Source: Allostella vacuolata
GTDB taxonomy: Bacteria > Pseudomonadota > Alphaproteobacteria > ATCC43930 > Allostellaceae
Length of the DNA stretch: 64,000 nucleotides
Direction: 5' to 3'
Assembly (NCBI GenBank): GCA_006739055.1
Contig: AP019702.1
Location: 3,249,388 to 3,313,387, forward strand
Shown: positions 43,081-51,313 of the stretch, one piece after another
How the letters are laid out: each line of letters opens with the position of its first letter
How positions within the stretch are numbered: position 1 is the stretch's first letter
Translations under genes and position numbers: made by a program
The notes under the pieces: generated by a model
Databases searched by the model: none
What the model was told of the DNA's origin: nothing
The model's input: the letters and a program-made list of their open reading frames with translations, nothing else

Positions 43081-43542
43081 TCAACCCAGGTGCTTTTCCA
43101 TGAAGACGGACAGGGGATCGTCCGGATAGTCGCCGAAGGGCCCGCGCTCGCGATAGCCGCAGCGCCGGTAGAGGGCGAGCGCGGGCAGGCTGAGCGGCCC
43201 GGTCTCCAGCAGCAGGCGCTCGACCCCCTCCGCGCGCGCCGCTGCCTCGATCGCGTCGATCAGCCGGCCGGCGATGCCCCGCCCGCGCGCCGCGTCGACG
43301 ACATAGACGCGCTTCAGCTCGCCGGTCCCGTCGCCCTTCACCACCAGCGCACCGCATCCGACCGCAACCGCGTCGATGCGGGCGACGAAGAAACGGACGT
43401 TGGGCCGGGCGAGCTGATCGGGATCGATCAGGTAGCTGCTGTCCGGCGGATAGAGCGACCGGGAATAGGCGTCCGAGCCGCGCAGCAGCTCCGCCACTTC
43501 GGCCTGGTGCGGGGATTCCCGGGCGACGACCGGCGCGCTCAT
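43081..43542 (-). CDS. GNAT family N-acetyltransferase
   Basis: A 153-residue acetyltransferase with motif A LKRVYVVDAARGRGIAGRLI and motif B LALYRRCGYRERGPFGDY. Overall it has the pattern of small GNATs such as the PhnO/YedL type. It overlaps the HAD gene by ATGA and precedes the polyol SDR by 11 bases. The substrate is unknown. Confidence 0.87.
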   Translation of the reverse strand: MSAPVVARESPHQAEVAELLRGSDAYSRSLYPPDSSYLIDPDQLARPNVRFFVARIDAVAVGCGALVVKGDGTGELKRVYVVDAARGRGIAGRLIDAIEAAARAEGVERLLLETGPLSLPALALYRRCGYRERGPFGDYPDDPLSVFMEKHLG

Positions 43543-44312
43543 CGCCGCCCGATGCAGTCCACCAGATCCGCCACGCCGCCCACGGTTCCGCGCGGGCCGA
43601 CCATGATCGCGGGGATGCCGAGGCCGCGCGCGCCGGCGCCGTCCGTGTCCGGGTTGTCGCCGATCATCACCGCCTCGTCCGGGCCGACCCCGGCCCGCTC
43701 CAGCGCGGCCAGGAACAGGGCCGGCTCGGGCTTGCCGACGATGCGCGGCCGGGCCTCCGGCACGCAGCACAGCAGGGCCGCCATCAGCGCCCCGGTTTCC
43801 GGCACCGGTCCGCCGTCGGTGTCCGGGTGGATACGGTCGGGATTCGCCACCAGCCAGCGGGCGCCGCCATGCAGCACCCGGGCGGCGCGATGCAGGCGTG
43901 CATAGGTGAGCGCGGTATCCCGCGCCAGCGCCAGGACCGGCGCCCCCTCCGCATCGGTCAGGCGCAGGCCGCGCTCCGTGGCATAGGCGGCAAGCGAGGC
44001 GGCGGCGACCAGGAACACCGCGTCGTCGGGCATCTCGGCCGCGATCATGTCGATCATGGTGGCGCCGGCCAGGGTCAGCCGCTGCGGCGCCACGCCCAGC
44101 CCCTGCCGGGCGAACTTGTCGGTCATCGACTGCGGCGTGTCGATCGAGTTGTTGGAGACGATGAAGGCGCGCGGCCCGAGCGCGGCCAGGAACTCCGCCG
44201 CGCCCGGCAGCGCGACGCCGCCCGCCACCAGCACCCCGTCGACGTCGATCAGCACCGCCCGCGCCCGCCCGAGCAGCGCCCGGGCGCACTCTGCCTCCTC
44301 CGGCAGGATCAT
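43539..44312 (-). CDS. HAD superfamily hydrolase, subfamily IIA
   Basis: A 257-residue HAD phosphatase. The nucleophile loop is LIDVDGVL (Asp23, Asp25), the second motif is VSNNS, and the third is KPEPALF with MIGDNPDTDGAGARG. The central cap is the type IIA (NagD-like) size. A sugar phosphate or nucleotide is the likely substrate class. It is coupled to DUF1272 upstream and GNAT downstream by ATGA overlaps. Confidence 0.88.
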   Translation of the reverse strand: MILPEEAECARALLGRARAVLIDVDGVLVAGGVALPGAAEFLAALGPRAFIVSNNSIDTPQSMTDKFARQGLGVAPQRLTLAGATMIDMIAAEMPDDAVFLVAAASLAAYATERGLRLTDAEGAPVLALARDTALTYARLHRAARVLHGGARWLVANPDRIHPDTDGGPVPETGALMAALLCCVPEARPRIVGKPEPALFLAALERAGVGPDEAVMIGDNPDTDGAGARGLGIPAIMVGPRGTVGGVADLVDCIGRR

Positions 44313-44551
44313 CGTCCGCAGCGTTCCGGGCGATGGACCCGCTCGGTCGAGGCCGGGAACTTCAGCAGCTTGTCCGCCGGCCGCACCGGCCGCGCCACCA
44401 GCTCGCCGCCGCAGTTGGGGCACCTGCCGCCCAGCACACCCTCTGCGCAGTCGCGGCAGAAGGTGCACTCGAACGAGCAGATCCGCGCCTCCCGGCTGTC
44501 GGGCGGCAGGTCGCGGTCGCAGCACTCGCAGCCGGGCCGGAGTTGCAGCAT
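44309..44551 (-). CDS. DUF1272 small zinc-binding protein
   Basis: An 80-residue protein with the DUF1272 signature: RPGCECCDRDLPPDSREARI, then CSFECTFCRDC and GRCPNCGGEL. The eight or nine cysteines in pairs suggest one or two zinc sites. Function is unknown. It starts 11 bases after the SDR stop and overlaps the HAD gene by four bases. Confidence 0.88.
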   Translation of the reverse strand: MLQLRPGCECCDRDLPPDSREARICSFECTFCRDCAEGVLGGRCPNCGGELVARPVRPADKLLKFPASTERVHRPERCGR

Positions 44552-44562
44552 CGGGGCCCCCG

Positions 44563-45315
44563 TCAGTAGGTGGCGCGGCCGCCGGAGATGTCGAACACCG
44601 CCCCGGTCGAGAAGGAGCAGTCCTCGGACGCGAGCCAGGCGACCAGCGCCGCCACTTCCTCGATCCGGCCGAAGCGGGCCATCGGGATCTTGGACAGCAT
44701 GAAGTCGATGTGCTGCTGCGTCATCTGCTTGAAGATGTCGGTCTCGACCGCGGCCGGCGTCACCGCGTTGACGCGGATGCCGGTCGCCGCCAGCTCCTTG
44801 CCGAGCGACTTGGTGAGCGAGACGACCCCGGCCTTGGACGCGCTGTAGTGTGAGGCATTGGGGTTGCCCTCCTTGCCGGCGACCGAGGCGATGTTGACGA
44901 TCCGCCCATAGCCGGTCTTCAGCATCTCCGGCACCACGTTGCGGCAGCACAGGAAGGGGCCGACCAGGTTGACGTCGATCACCTGGCGCCATTCCTCGGG
45001 CGAGTATTCCCAGACCTTCATGTTGCCGCCGGTGATGCCGGCATTGTTGACCAGGATGTCGATGCCGCCGAGCGCCGCCGCGGTGCGGGCGGCGGCGTCG
45101 GCCACGGCCGCGTCCTCGGTCTGGTCGACGGCGACCGCGATCGCCCTGCCGTTGGCGCCCAGCTCCGCCGCCGCGGCGTTGGCCGCGTCCAGGTCGCGGT
45201 CCCAGATGGCGACGGCGGCACCGCTCGCCATCAGCCGCTCGGCAATCGCCCGGCCGATGCCGCGGGCGCCGCCCGTCACGACCGCGCGGCGGCCCTTCAG
45301 ATCGATCTGATTCAT
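44563..45315 (-). CDS. SDR family oxidoreductase
   Basis: A 250-residue classical SDR: cofactor loop TGGARGIGRAIAERL, WDRD after strand 2 (NAD preference), NNAGITGG, catalytic serine in NIASVAG and YSASK. It resembles gluconate/3-oxoacyl-type reductases; the true substrate is not evident. It lies 29 bases after the racemase-like gene and 11 before DUF1272, within one minus-strand run. Confidence 0.86.
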   Translation of the reverse strand: MNQIDLKGRRAVVTGGARGIGRAIAERLMASGAAVAIWDRDLDAANAAAAELGANGRAIAVAVDQTEDAAVADAAARTAAALGGIDILVNNAGITGGNMKVWEYSPEEWRQVIDVNLVGPFLCCRNVVPEMLKTGYGRIVNIASVAGKEGNPNASHYSASKAGVVSLTKSLGKELAATGIRVNAVTPAAVETDIFKQMTQQHIDFMLSKIPMARFGRIEEVAALVAWLASEDCSFSTGAVFDISGGRATY

Positions 45316-45344
45316 GTCTGCAGCGTTTCCCCGGTTGCTCTCTT

Positions 45345-46028
45345 CTAGTTCGCGCGCGCCCGGCCGGTCCGCCAGCCAAGCTGGATGGCGCAGAGCGCCA
45401 TGCCCGCCGCCGCCTGGCTGGGATCGACCACCGCCACCCCCAGCGCGTCTTCCATCCGCTCGCGATAGCGCGCCATGCCGGCGCAGCCCAGCACCACCAC
45501 GTCGGCCCCGTCCTGGTCGCGCAGCGCCCGGCCGGTCTCGACCAGGCGGTCGTAGGTGCGGCCCTCGTCCGACAGCTCGACCACGTTGAGGCCGACCGCG
45601 CGGTCGCCGGCCACCCGGGCCGACAGGCCCATGGCGCGGACGAAGCGCATGTGGCGCGCGACCGAGGTCGGCAGGATGGCGATGATGCCGACCGAGTTGC
45701 CCAGGTTGAGAGCAGTGGTCAGTCCCGCCTCCATGATGCCGAAGACCGGCCGGTCGGTCGTCTCGCGCGCCGAATGCAGGCCGGGGTCGGAGAAGCAGGC
45801 GATGACGAAGGCATCGGTCGCGTTGTGCTCGCGCTCGATCAGGCGGCACAGCGGCGGGACGACGTGATCGACGTCGCGCTGGCTCTGGATCCCGGGCGGG
45901 CCTTCGGCCAGGGTCGCGCAGTCGATGCGCGGGCCGCCCTCGAGGCGCAGTGGCGCCATGGCGGCGTCGATGCCGCGGGTCACCGCCTCGGTGCTGTTCG
46001 GATTGATGACCAGGATGCGGGCGCTCAC
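45345..46028 (-). CDS. Asp/Glu/hydantoin racemase family protein
   Basis: A 227-residue protein opening RILVINPNSTEAVTRGID, the signature of hydantoin racemases. The two catalytic cysteines sit in IACFSDPG (Cys78) and VLGCAGM (Cys182). It would interconvert enantiomers of a 5-substituted hydantoin or related compound. The start is GTG 46028. A D-hydantoinase and a D-carbamoylase gene lie 5-7 kb away, which supports the hydantoin role. Allantoin racemase-type activity is the main alternative. Confidence 0.83.
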   Translation of the reverse strand: MSARILVINPNSTEAVTRGIDAAMAPLRLEGGPRIDCATLAEGPPGIQSQRDVDHVVPPLCRLIEREHNATDAFVIACFSDPGLHSARETTDRPVFGIMEAGLTTALNLGNSVGIIAILPTSVARHMRFVRAMGLSARVAGDRAVGLNVVELSDEGRTYDRLVETGRALRDQDGADVVVLGCAGMARYRERMEDALGVAVVDPSQAAAGMALCAIQLGWRTGRARAN

Positions 46029-46092
46029 GGGCGGGTGTCCCCTTCGCGAAGGATGTCGGGCAGGATCATAGCCGCGCCGCGCCCGGCCGCCA

Positions 46093-46114
46093 GCCGGGAA
46101 CGACTCTTGCGTGC
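46093..46114. repeat. 22-bp direct repeat, left of TA cassette
   Basis: GCCGGGAACGACTCTTGCGT plus two bases, identical to 46930-46951. The two copies flank the toxin-antitoxin pair. Confidence 0.85.
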
Positions 46115-46153
46115 CGTTTTCGATCCAGGGTCGGAGGCGGGGTCCAGTTTGCC

Positions 46154-46181
46154 TTGACCGATATGGCAAAATTGCCATACT
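46154..46181 (+). promoter_or_regulatory. Promoter with embedded operator of the toxin-antitoxin operon
   Basis: TTGACC at 46154-46159 and CATACT at 46176-46181 are 16 bases apart. Between and across them lies the perfect palindrome TATGGCAA-AA-TTGCCATA (46162-46179), a likely site for autorepression by the antitoxin. The ATG at 46189 is only seven bases past the -10, so the transcript may be leaderless. Confidence 0.6.
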
Positions 46182-46188
46182 GCTCTCC

Positions 46189-46566
46189 ATGGCTCAGAAG
46201 CCTACACCACCAGCGCCCTTGCCACCGATGCCGATCGTGTGGATCGCCAGCAGTAAAGGCGACATTTCCGCAATGCCCGATCCGGTGAAGGCGTCTTTCG
46301 GTCATCGGCTGAGCGAAGTGCAGCAGGGCAAGACGCCCCTTGATGCGAAGCCTCTGCCGCAATTCGGCCGCGGCGTGCTCGAGTTGCGGGAGCGGTTCGA
46401 CGGCAACGCCTATCGCGTCATGTACGTCGTGGCGTTGCGGAAGGCGGTCTACGTGCTGCACGCCTTCATGAAGAAATCGAAGTCTGGAATCAGCCTGCCC
46501 AAGCCGGACGCGGATTTGATCGCGCTACGGCTCAAGCGGGCGGAAGCCCTGGATACGGAGGAGTGA
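46189..46566 (+). CDS. higB: RelE/HigB-type toxin (Gp49-like)
   Basis: A 125-residue toxin of the phage Gp49/HigB branch of the RelE superfamily. IVWIASSKGDI near residue 16, GVLELRERFDGNAYRVMYVVAL and AVYVLHAFMKKSKSGI are the core strands and the basic loop that cuts mRNA at the ribosome. The toxin gene precedes the antitoxin, the HigBA order, with one base between stop and start. The cassette is bounded by direct repeats. Confidence 0.88.
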   Translation: MAQKPTPPAPLPPMPIVWIASSKGDISAMPDPVKASFGHRLSEVQQGKTPLDAKPLPQFGRGVLELRERFDGNAYRVMYVVALRKAVYVLHAFMKKSKSGISLPKPDADLIALRLKRAEALDTEE

Positions 46567-46567
46567 C

Positions 46568-46897
46568 ATGAAGAGTATCCCCCACGAAGCCGGCAGCGGC
46601 AACGTGTTCGCCGACCTCGGCTTCTCGCCCGCCGCCACGGCTGAACTGACCGTGAAGAGCACGCTCATCAGCGCCATCGGCGACACCATCCGCGAGCGGG
46701 ATCTGACGCAGCAACAGGCGGCGGCGCTGTGCGGCACCGATCAACCCACGCTGTCCAAGGTCCTGCGCGGGCGCATGGAGAGCGTGACGATCGACCGCCT
46801 CGCGGCGTGGCTGAATGCGCTCGGCCGCACGGTCGAGATTCGCGTTCGGCCCTACGATCGCCATGCGACGTCAGGCCAGCTCGTCATTTCCGCGTAA
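46568..46897 (+). CDS. higA: HigA-type antitoxin with XRE helix-turn-helix
   Basis: A 109-residue protein. The XRE helix-turn-helix covers about residues 30-80 (TIRERDLTQQQAAALCGTDQ, then LSKVLRGRMESVTIDRLAAW). It should bind the palindrome at 46162-46179 and neutralise the toxin encoded just upstream. Confidence 0.88.
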   Translation: MKSIPHEAGSGNVFADLGFSPAATAELTVKSTLISAIGDTIRERDLTQQQAAALCGTDQPTLSKVLRGRMESVTIDRLAAWLNALGRTVEIRVRPYDRHATSGQLVISA

Positions 46898-46929
46898 GCT
46901 GCGCCGAAGCCAATCAGGCTGGCAGGAGG

Positions 46930-46951
46930 GCCGGGAACGACTCTTGCGTGC
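46930..46951. repeat. 22-bp direct repeat, right of TA cassette
   Basis: Identical to 46093-46114, in the same orientation, 837 bases apart start to start. Similarity continues weakly for about 16 bases past both copies. Confidence 0.85.
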
Positions 46952-46981
46952 GGATCTCGACCAGTTGTCTCAGGATACGCC

Positions 46982-47224
46982 ATGCCGCTCGACGACACCG
47001 ACCGCGCCCCGACCGCGGCCACGCCCGGCATCGGGCACAATAACGGCCCGCCGATGGACGCGATGCCGACGTGGAAGCTCGTCTGCTGGCGCAAGGCGCA
47101 TCGCCGCGCCTGGAAGAACCCGCCGCGCGAGGTGCTGATGCGCCAGATGGCCCGGGCCGAGGAGCTCGGCCTCACCCACCGCGAGTATGTGCTGCGCTGG
47201 ATGGATTCGGGGAAGTGGACGTAA
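46982..47224 (+). CDS. Small conserved protein with GIGHNNGPP motif
   Basis: An 80-residue protein. GIGHNNGPP (residues 16-24) and WKLVCWRKAHRRAWKNPP are a pattern seen in many small alphaproteobacterial proteins of unknown function. The rest is a basic helix with LGLTHREYVLRWMD. AGGA lies six bases before the ATG. Its last 53 bases overlap the convergent DUF697 gene. It sits right after the repeat-flanked toxin-antitoxin pair. Confidence 0.7.
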   Translation: MPLDDTDRAPTAATPGIGHNNGPPMDAMPTWKLVCWRKAHRRAWKNPPREVLMRQMARAEELGLTHREYVLRWMDSGKWT

Positions 47225-48182
47225 CCGGCTCATCTGCCGCTTTCAGAGGCACCGGCCTGCACACGATCATGGCAAGGCGGCCGATCCGCTGCATCCGCTG
47301 GGCGGCGAGGCCGCTTGCCACCGCATCGCCCGCGAACCGAGCCATCCAGTGGCCGACCATCCGGGTGCCGAAATGGGCGACCGCGTTGGCGGTGCCGGCG
47401 AAGCTGGCGTTGAGGAGGATGCGCCCGACCAGGTGACGGGTGCCGGCCAGCCCCGGCCGGTGGCCGTAGATCGCCGCCACCTCGCGCACCAGCCGCAGGC
47501 TGCGGGCAATGAAGGCCAGGGTGTCGATGGTCGCCGACGGGCTGACGACGTTGATCGCGAACACCTGCCCGACCGCGCGCCACGTCGCCCGCTCGGCGTC
47601 CGCGTCGAGCGGGCGCAGCACCGTGCGCTCGAACAGGTCGATCGCCTGGGCGTTGCCGTGATGCGGCTGGACCTGCCGCCGCCAGGCGGCGAGGCGCGCC
47701 CGCACCGGGCCGGCCTGGCCCAGGGCCGCGCCGGCATCCTCGAGCGCCGCCAGGATGACTTGCCGCGGCTGGCCCTCGACTGCGGCGGCGGCGAAGTGTC
47801 CCTGCACCTCCGGCAGGCGGCGCAGGCGGCGGAGCTGGCGCAGTTCGGCCAGGATCCAGGCGACGACGGCCCCCAGGCCACCCGCCGCGACGCCGGCCGT
47901 GGCCCAGCCGAGCACGGGCGAGCGCGCGAACTGATCGACGACGAAGCCCGCGATGTCGAGGGCGACCAAGCCGACCGCCAGGACGGCCAGCCCGTAGAGG
48001 CCGAGGCGCAGGGGCGATGCGCGGCGAGCGGCGTCCTCGGCCGCCGGCAGCAGCGGGTCCGGCAGGCGCTCGGCGATGCGCCCCTCCTCCTCGGTCTCGA
48101 TCAGCAGCGGGCCGAGCGGCGGCGCGTCCTCGCGGGCCGAGCGCTGGATGGTCGGGCGGTCGTTGCTGGAGGGGGCGGTCAT
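47172..48182 (-). CDS. DUF697/YcjF-like membrane protein (TIGR01620 family)
   Basis: A 336-residue protein with a soluble N-terminal part, two transmembrane helices at about 58-82 and 90-112, and a C-terminal DUF697 region (INVVSPSATIDTLAFIARSL). It is paired with the YcjX-like NTPase upstream, overlapping by ATGA, as in many proteobacteria. The pair is stress-linked in some species; the molecular role is unknown. The tail overlaps the convergent small gene. Confidence 0.85.
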   Translation of the reverse strand: MTAPSSNDRPTIQRSAREDAPPLGPLLIETEEEGRIAERLPDPLLPAAEDAARRASPLRLGLYGLAVLAVGLVALDIAGFVVDQFARSPVLGWATAGVAAGGLGAVVAWILAELRQLRRLRRLPEVQGHFAAAAVEGQPRQVILAALEDAGAALGQAGPVRARLAAWRRQVQPHHGNAQAIDLFERTVLRPLDADAERATWRAVGQVFAINVVSPSATIDTLAFIARSLRLVREVAAIYGHRPGLAGTRHLVGRILLNASFAGTANAVAHFGTRMVGHWMARFAGDAVASGLAAQRMQRIGRLAMIVCRPVPLKAADEPVTSTSPNPSSAAHTRGG

Positions 48183-49588
48183 CGCAGGCGGTCCGCGACC
48201 AGGAAGTCGAGCGCCTCGTCGAGCCCGATATGGCCGATGCCCGCCGTCTCCGCCCGGTCCAGCCGCGGCGGCTGGAAGCGCGGCATGGCGAAGAAGGGCC
48301 GGCTCCAGAAGGTATCGTCCGGCGCGGGCGGCCGGATCGGGATGGTGCCGGGGAAGAACTTCACCTGGCGGCCGCCGGCCAGCGGCACGCCGCGCACCAC
48401 CTGCATCGGCCGGCCCTCCAGGACCGTCTCGTCGTCCTCGGTGCATCGCACAGAGGCAAGCGCCACCACCGCCGTCGCCGCGCCGCGGGAATCCGCGTCG
48501 AGGATCGGCGCGCGCATCATGGTGGCGAGGAGTTGGCGGACATTGTCGCGCTGCATCGCCGGTACATGGTCCGCCTTGGTCGCCGCGTACAGGACCCGGC
48601 CGATGCGCGAGCCGAACAGCCTGGCCAGCAGCCCGCCGCCGACCCGGAAGGCGCCGGCGATCTCGGCCAGGGTCCGCGCGGTGTCCTCGAACGCCTCGCG
48701 CCCGGCATGGAGCGCCTGCAGCAGGTCGACCAGGATGATCTGCCGGTCGAAGGTGCGGAAGTGCCGGTCGAAGAACCGCGCCTGCACGGTCCGCTTGTAG
48801 CCCTCGAAGCGGCCCGCCATGACCCGGCCGAGCGAGCCGTCGCCGCCGCCCGGCGGCAGCGGGCAGAAGCGCATCAGCTCCGGCTGGTCCCAGTCGCCGG
48901 GCTGCAGGAAGCGGCCCGGCTGGAGATGGGCCATGCCGAGGCGGTCCCGGCACGCCTCCAGGTACTGGCGATAGAGGATGCAGGCCGTTGCCGCGACGGC
49001 GTCGTCGTGCGGCGCATCCGGGGGATGGCGGGCGAGGAAGGCCAGCCAGTCGGCGGCGAGCGGCGCCCGGGCGCCCTGCCCCGCCATCGCCAGCATGTCC
49101 GCCGACCAGTCGGCGAAGCCGCGGCGCAGCAGCGGCAGGTCGAGCAGCCATTCGCCCGGATAGTCGACGATGACCAGGCGCAGCACCGCCTCGGCGTCGC
49201 GGCGATGGAGGAAACCCTGCGGCCGGAAGCGGATGTTGAGCGCGATCTCGGCCACGTCGCGGGTGCCGTCGGGCCAGCGCGGCGGGTCGGCCGCCATCGC
49301 CCGCAGGTTCTCCGCGAACGGGAAGGCCGGCACGTCGCCGCCGGCCGGCGGCTCGATCTCCACCCCGACGATCCGCCCGGCCAGGTCGTCGGCCAGCCCG
49401 AACAGCGGCAGGCGCGAGGGCAGGCTCGGAAAGGCCAGCAGGTCGTGCACGAGCGCGGTGATGAACACCGACTTGCCGGCCCGGCTCAGCCCCGTCACCG
49501 CCAGCCGCACGGTGCCGCCATGCAGCAGCCGGGTGGCGAAGGACGGCAGGCGGGCGTCGTCCCAGCCGATCCGCGGCAGGCGGATCAT
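48179..49588 (-). CDS. YcjX-like P-loop NTPase (DUF463)
   Basis: A 469-residue NTPase. The P-loop is GLSRAGKS (33-40) and a Walker-B-like IVDYPGEWLLDL follows; YAATKADHV is a TKxD-type base-recognition motif. This is the YcjX/DUF463 family, usually beside the YcjF/DUF697 membrane protein as here. A GTPase role at the membrane is inferred. Confidence 0.87.
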   Translation of the reverse strand: MIRLPRIGWDDARLPSFATRLLHGGTVRLAVTGLSRAGKSVFITALVHDLLAFPSLPSRLPLFGLADDLAGRIVGVEIEPPAGGDVPAFPFAENLRAMAADPPRWPDGTRDVAEIALNIRFRPQGFLHRRDAEAVLRLVIVDYPGEWLLDLPLLRRGFADWSADMLAMAGQGARAPLAADWLAFLARHPPDAPHDDAVAATACILYRQYLEACRDRLGMAHLQPGRFLQPGDWDQPELMRFCPLPPGGGDGSLGRVMAGRFEGYKRTVQARFFDRHFRTFDRQIILVDLLQALHAGREAFEDTARTLAEIAGAFRVGGGLLARLFGSRIGRVLYAATKADHVPAMQRDNVRQLLATMMRAPILDADSRGAATAVVALASVRCTEDDETVLEGRPMQVVRGVPLAGGRQVKFFPGTIPIRPPAPDDTFWSRPFFAMPRFQPPRLDRAETAGIGHIGLDEALDFLVADRLR

Positions 49589-49625
49589 GGGAACGAAGCG
49601 TCGGCGGCGCGCGGGCCACCGGCCA

Positions 49626-49655
49626 AAGCGTCCCTCGACTGCGCTCGGGATGAGG
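49626..49655. repeat. REP-like arm, distant copy
   Basis: Thirty bases identical to 14956-14985 (core CCCTCGACTGCGCTCGGG). No inverted partner was seen beside it. It lies in the gap between the YcjX-like and flavin-reductase genes. Confidence 0.7.
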
Positions 49656-49696
49656 CGATTATCTCTTCTCCACAGGCACTTGCATGCCGGCCTTCA

Positions 49697-50341
49697 TCAC
49701 CCCGACCGTGCGAGCCATTCGGCATAGGAGATGCGCTTGATGTCGAAGCGGTCGGTCGTGCGCACATAGCCGGTGCCGCCGAGACGGCCGACGATGTCGA
49801 GGCGGCCCGGATCGAGGTAGAGGCGGTCGGCGTCGGCGAAGGCATCGTCCCTGACATGGAGATGGACCACCTCGCCCACGAGGATGCTGCGGCCGTTGGG
49901 CGCGATCTCGAACACCGCGTGCTGGCGGCATTCCAGGCTGGCCGGCGCCTCGGCGATGCGCGGCGCGCCGACCTTGGCCGAGGCGACGGCGGTCAGGCCG
50001 GCCGCGGCCAGCTCGTCCTCGCCCGGCGGGAAGTCGACCGCGCACACGTTCATCGCCTCGGCCATGGCGAAGTCGACCATGTTGACGACGAACTCGCCGG
50101 TCTCGCGCGGGTACTGGACCGTGTCCTTGGGCGTGCCGTCGGGCCGCCCCTCGATCCCCAGCACGACCAGCGGCGGCGTCTGGCTCATGACGTTGAAGAA
50201 GCTGAACGGGGCGGCGTTGATCCGCCCCGCCCGGTCGCGCGCGGTGACGAGCGCGATCGGCCGGGGCACGATCACCTGGATCAGCAGCTTGTACCGATCG
50301 GCCGGGTCGAGGGTCGCGAAGTCGAACTCCATGGCTGGCAT
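49697..50341 (-). CDS. Flavin reductase family protein
   Basis: A 214-residue FMN-binding split-barrel protein. RYKLLIQVIVPRPIALVTA and RINAAPFSFFNVMSQTPP are the flavin-binding opening of the family, and CRQHAVFEI and GEVVHLHV belong to the barrel. Such proteins supply reduced flavin to monooxygenases or act as reductases. The start may be GTG 50344, ATG 50341 or ATG 50332; the ATG at 50341 overlaps the upstream stop by one base. It is the last gene of the hydantoinase operon. Confidence 0.82.
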   Translation of the reverse strand: MPAMEFDFATLDPADRYKLLIQVIVPRPIALVTARDRAGRINAAPFSFFNVMSQTPPLVVLGIEGRPDGTPKDTVQYPRETGEFVVNMVDFAMAEAMNVCAVDFPPGEDELAAAGLTAVASAKVGAPRIAEAPASLECRQHAVFEIAPNGRSILVGEVVHLHVRDDAFADADRLYLDPGRLDIVGRLGGTGYVRTTDRFDIKRISYAEWLARSG

Positions 50342-51276
50342 CACTCCGGCGGGATGGCCCCGGTGCGCTCGACGATCATGCCGTAATGCTCGACCCGGCG
50401 ATGCTTGGCGAAGTTGAAGACGCTGTTCTTGATCGGCACCGTGGCGTCGAGGTCCATGGTGTAGACCAGCAGTTCGTCACCCAGCGTCGAGGCGACCGCG
50501 ACCAACTCGCCCGAAGGGGCGACGACGCAGGTGCCGCCGATCAGCATGCAGCCCTCCTCGACCCCGGCCTTGGCGGTCGCCACCACCCAGGTGCCGTTCT
50601 GGTAGGCACCGGCCTGGCAGGTCAGGTAGTGGTGCATCATGCGGTGGTAGCCCGGCTCGACGATCGCCGCGTTGAACTCCGGCGTGTTGTAGCCGAGCAT
50701 GACCAGCTCGACCCCCTGCAGGCCCATGACCCGGAACGTCTCCGGCCAGCGGCGGTCGTTGCAGATCGCCATGCCCATGATGCCGCCGAAGGCGCGCCAC
50801 ACCGGCCAGCCGAGATTGCCGATCTCGAAATAGCGCTTCTCCAGGTGCTGGAACGGCCGCTGCGGCTCGTACTCGGCATGGCCCGGCAGGTGGATCTTGC
50901 GGTACTTGCCGATCAGGTCGCCGTTGGGCGCCACCAGGATCGCGGTATTGAAGCGCGCGGTCCGCCCCTCCTCCTCGGCCAGCTCGGCATAGCCCAGGTA
51001 GAAGCCGATGCCGAGGCGCCTGGCCTCGTCGAACAGCGGCTGCACGTCGGCATTGGGCATCGAGCGCTCGAAGAAGGAGTCGATCTCGTTCGGGTCCTCC
51101 AGCAGCCAGCGCGGGAAGAAGGTGGTGAGCGCCAGCTCGGGAAAGACCACCAGGTTGCAGCCGCGGGCATGGGCCTCGCGCAGCAGGTCGAGCAGGCGGC
51201 GGACCACCTGGGCCCGGGTATCGGCGCGCTGGATCGGGCCGAGCTGGGCGGCCCCCACGGTCAGCAGACGAGACAT
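50341..51276 (-). CDS. N-carbamoyl-D-amino acid hydrolase
   Basis: A 311-residue nitrilase-superfamily amidohydrolase. Counting from ATG 51276, the catalytic triad falls at Glu47 (VFPELAL), Lys127 (KYRKIHL) and Cys172 (MAICNDRRWPE). These are the same numbers as in the Agrobacterium D-carbamoylase, which supports both the call and the start (GAGG is eight bases upstream). It cleaves N-carbamoyl-D-amino acids to the free D-amino acid, CO2 and ammonia. The hydantoinase gene lies just upstream. Confidence 0.9.
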   Translation of the reverse strand: MSRLLTVGAAQLGPIQRADTRAQVVRRLLDLLREAHARGCNLVVFPELALTTFFPRWLLEDPNEIDSFFERSMPNADVQPLFDEARRLGIGFYLGYAELAEEEGRTARFNTAILVAPNGDLIGKYRKIHLPGHAEYEPQRPFQHLEKRYFEIGNLGWPVWRAFGGIMGMAICNDRRWPETFRVMGLQGVELVMLGYNTPEFNAAIVEPGYHRMMHHYLTCQAGAYQNGTWVVATAKAGVEEGCMLIGGTCVVAPSGELVAVASTLGDELLVYTMDLDATVPIKNSVFNFAKHRRVEHYGMIVERTGAIPPE

Positions 51277-51313
51277 TCGCATCACCTCGGTTGAACGGGA
51301 TCTGTGGTCGGCA

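Noticed and set aside
46111-46188. Upstream extension of the HigB-like toxin to 46111
   Set aside because: It would translate through the promoter palindrome and the direct repeat edge; ATG 46189 begins the family-like sequence.
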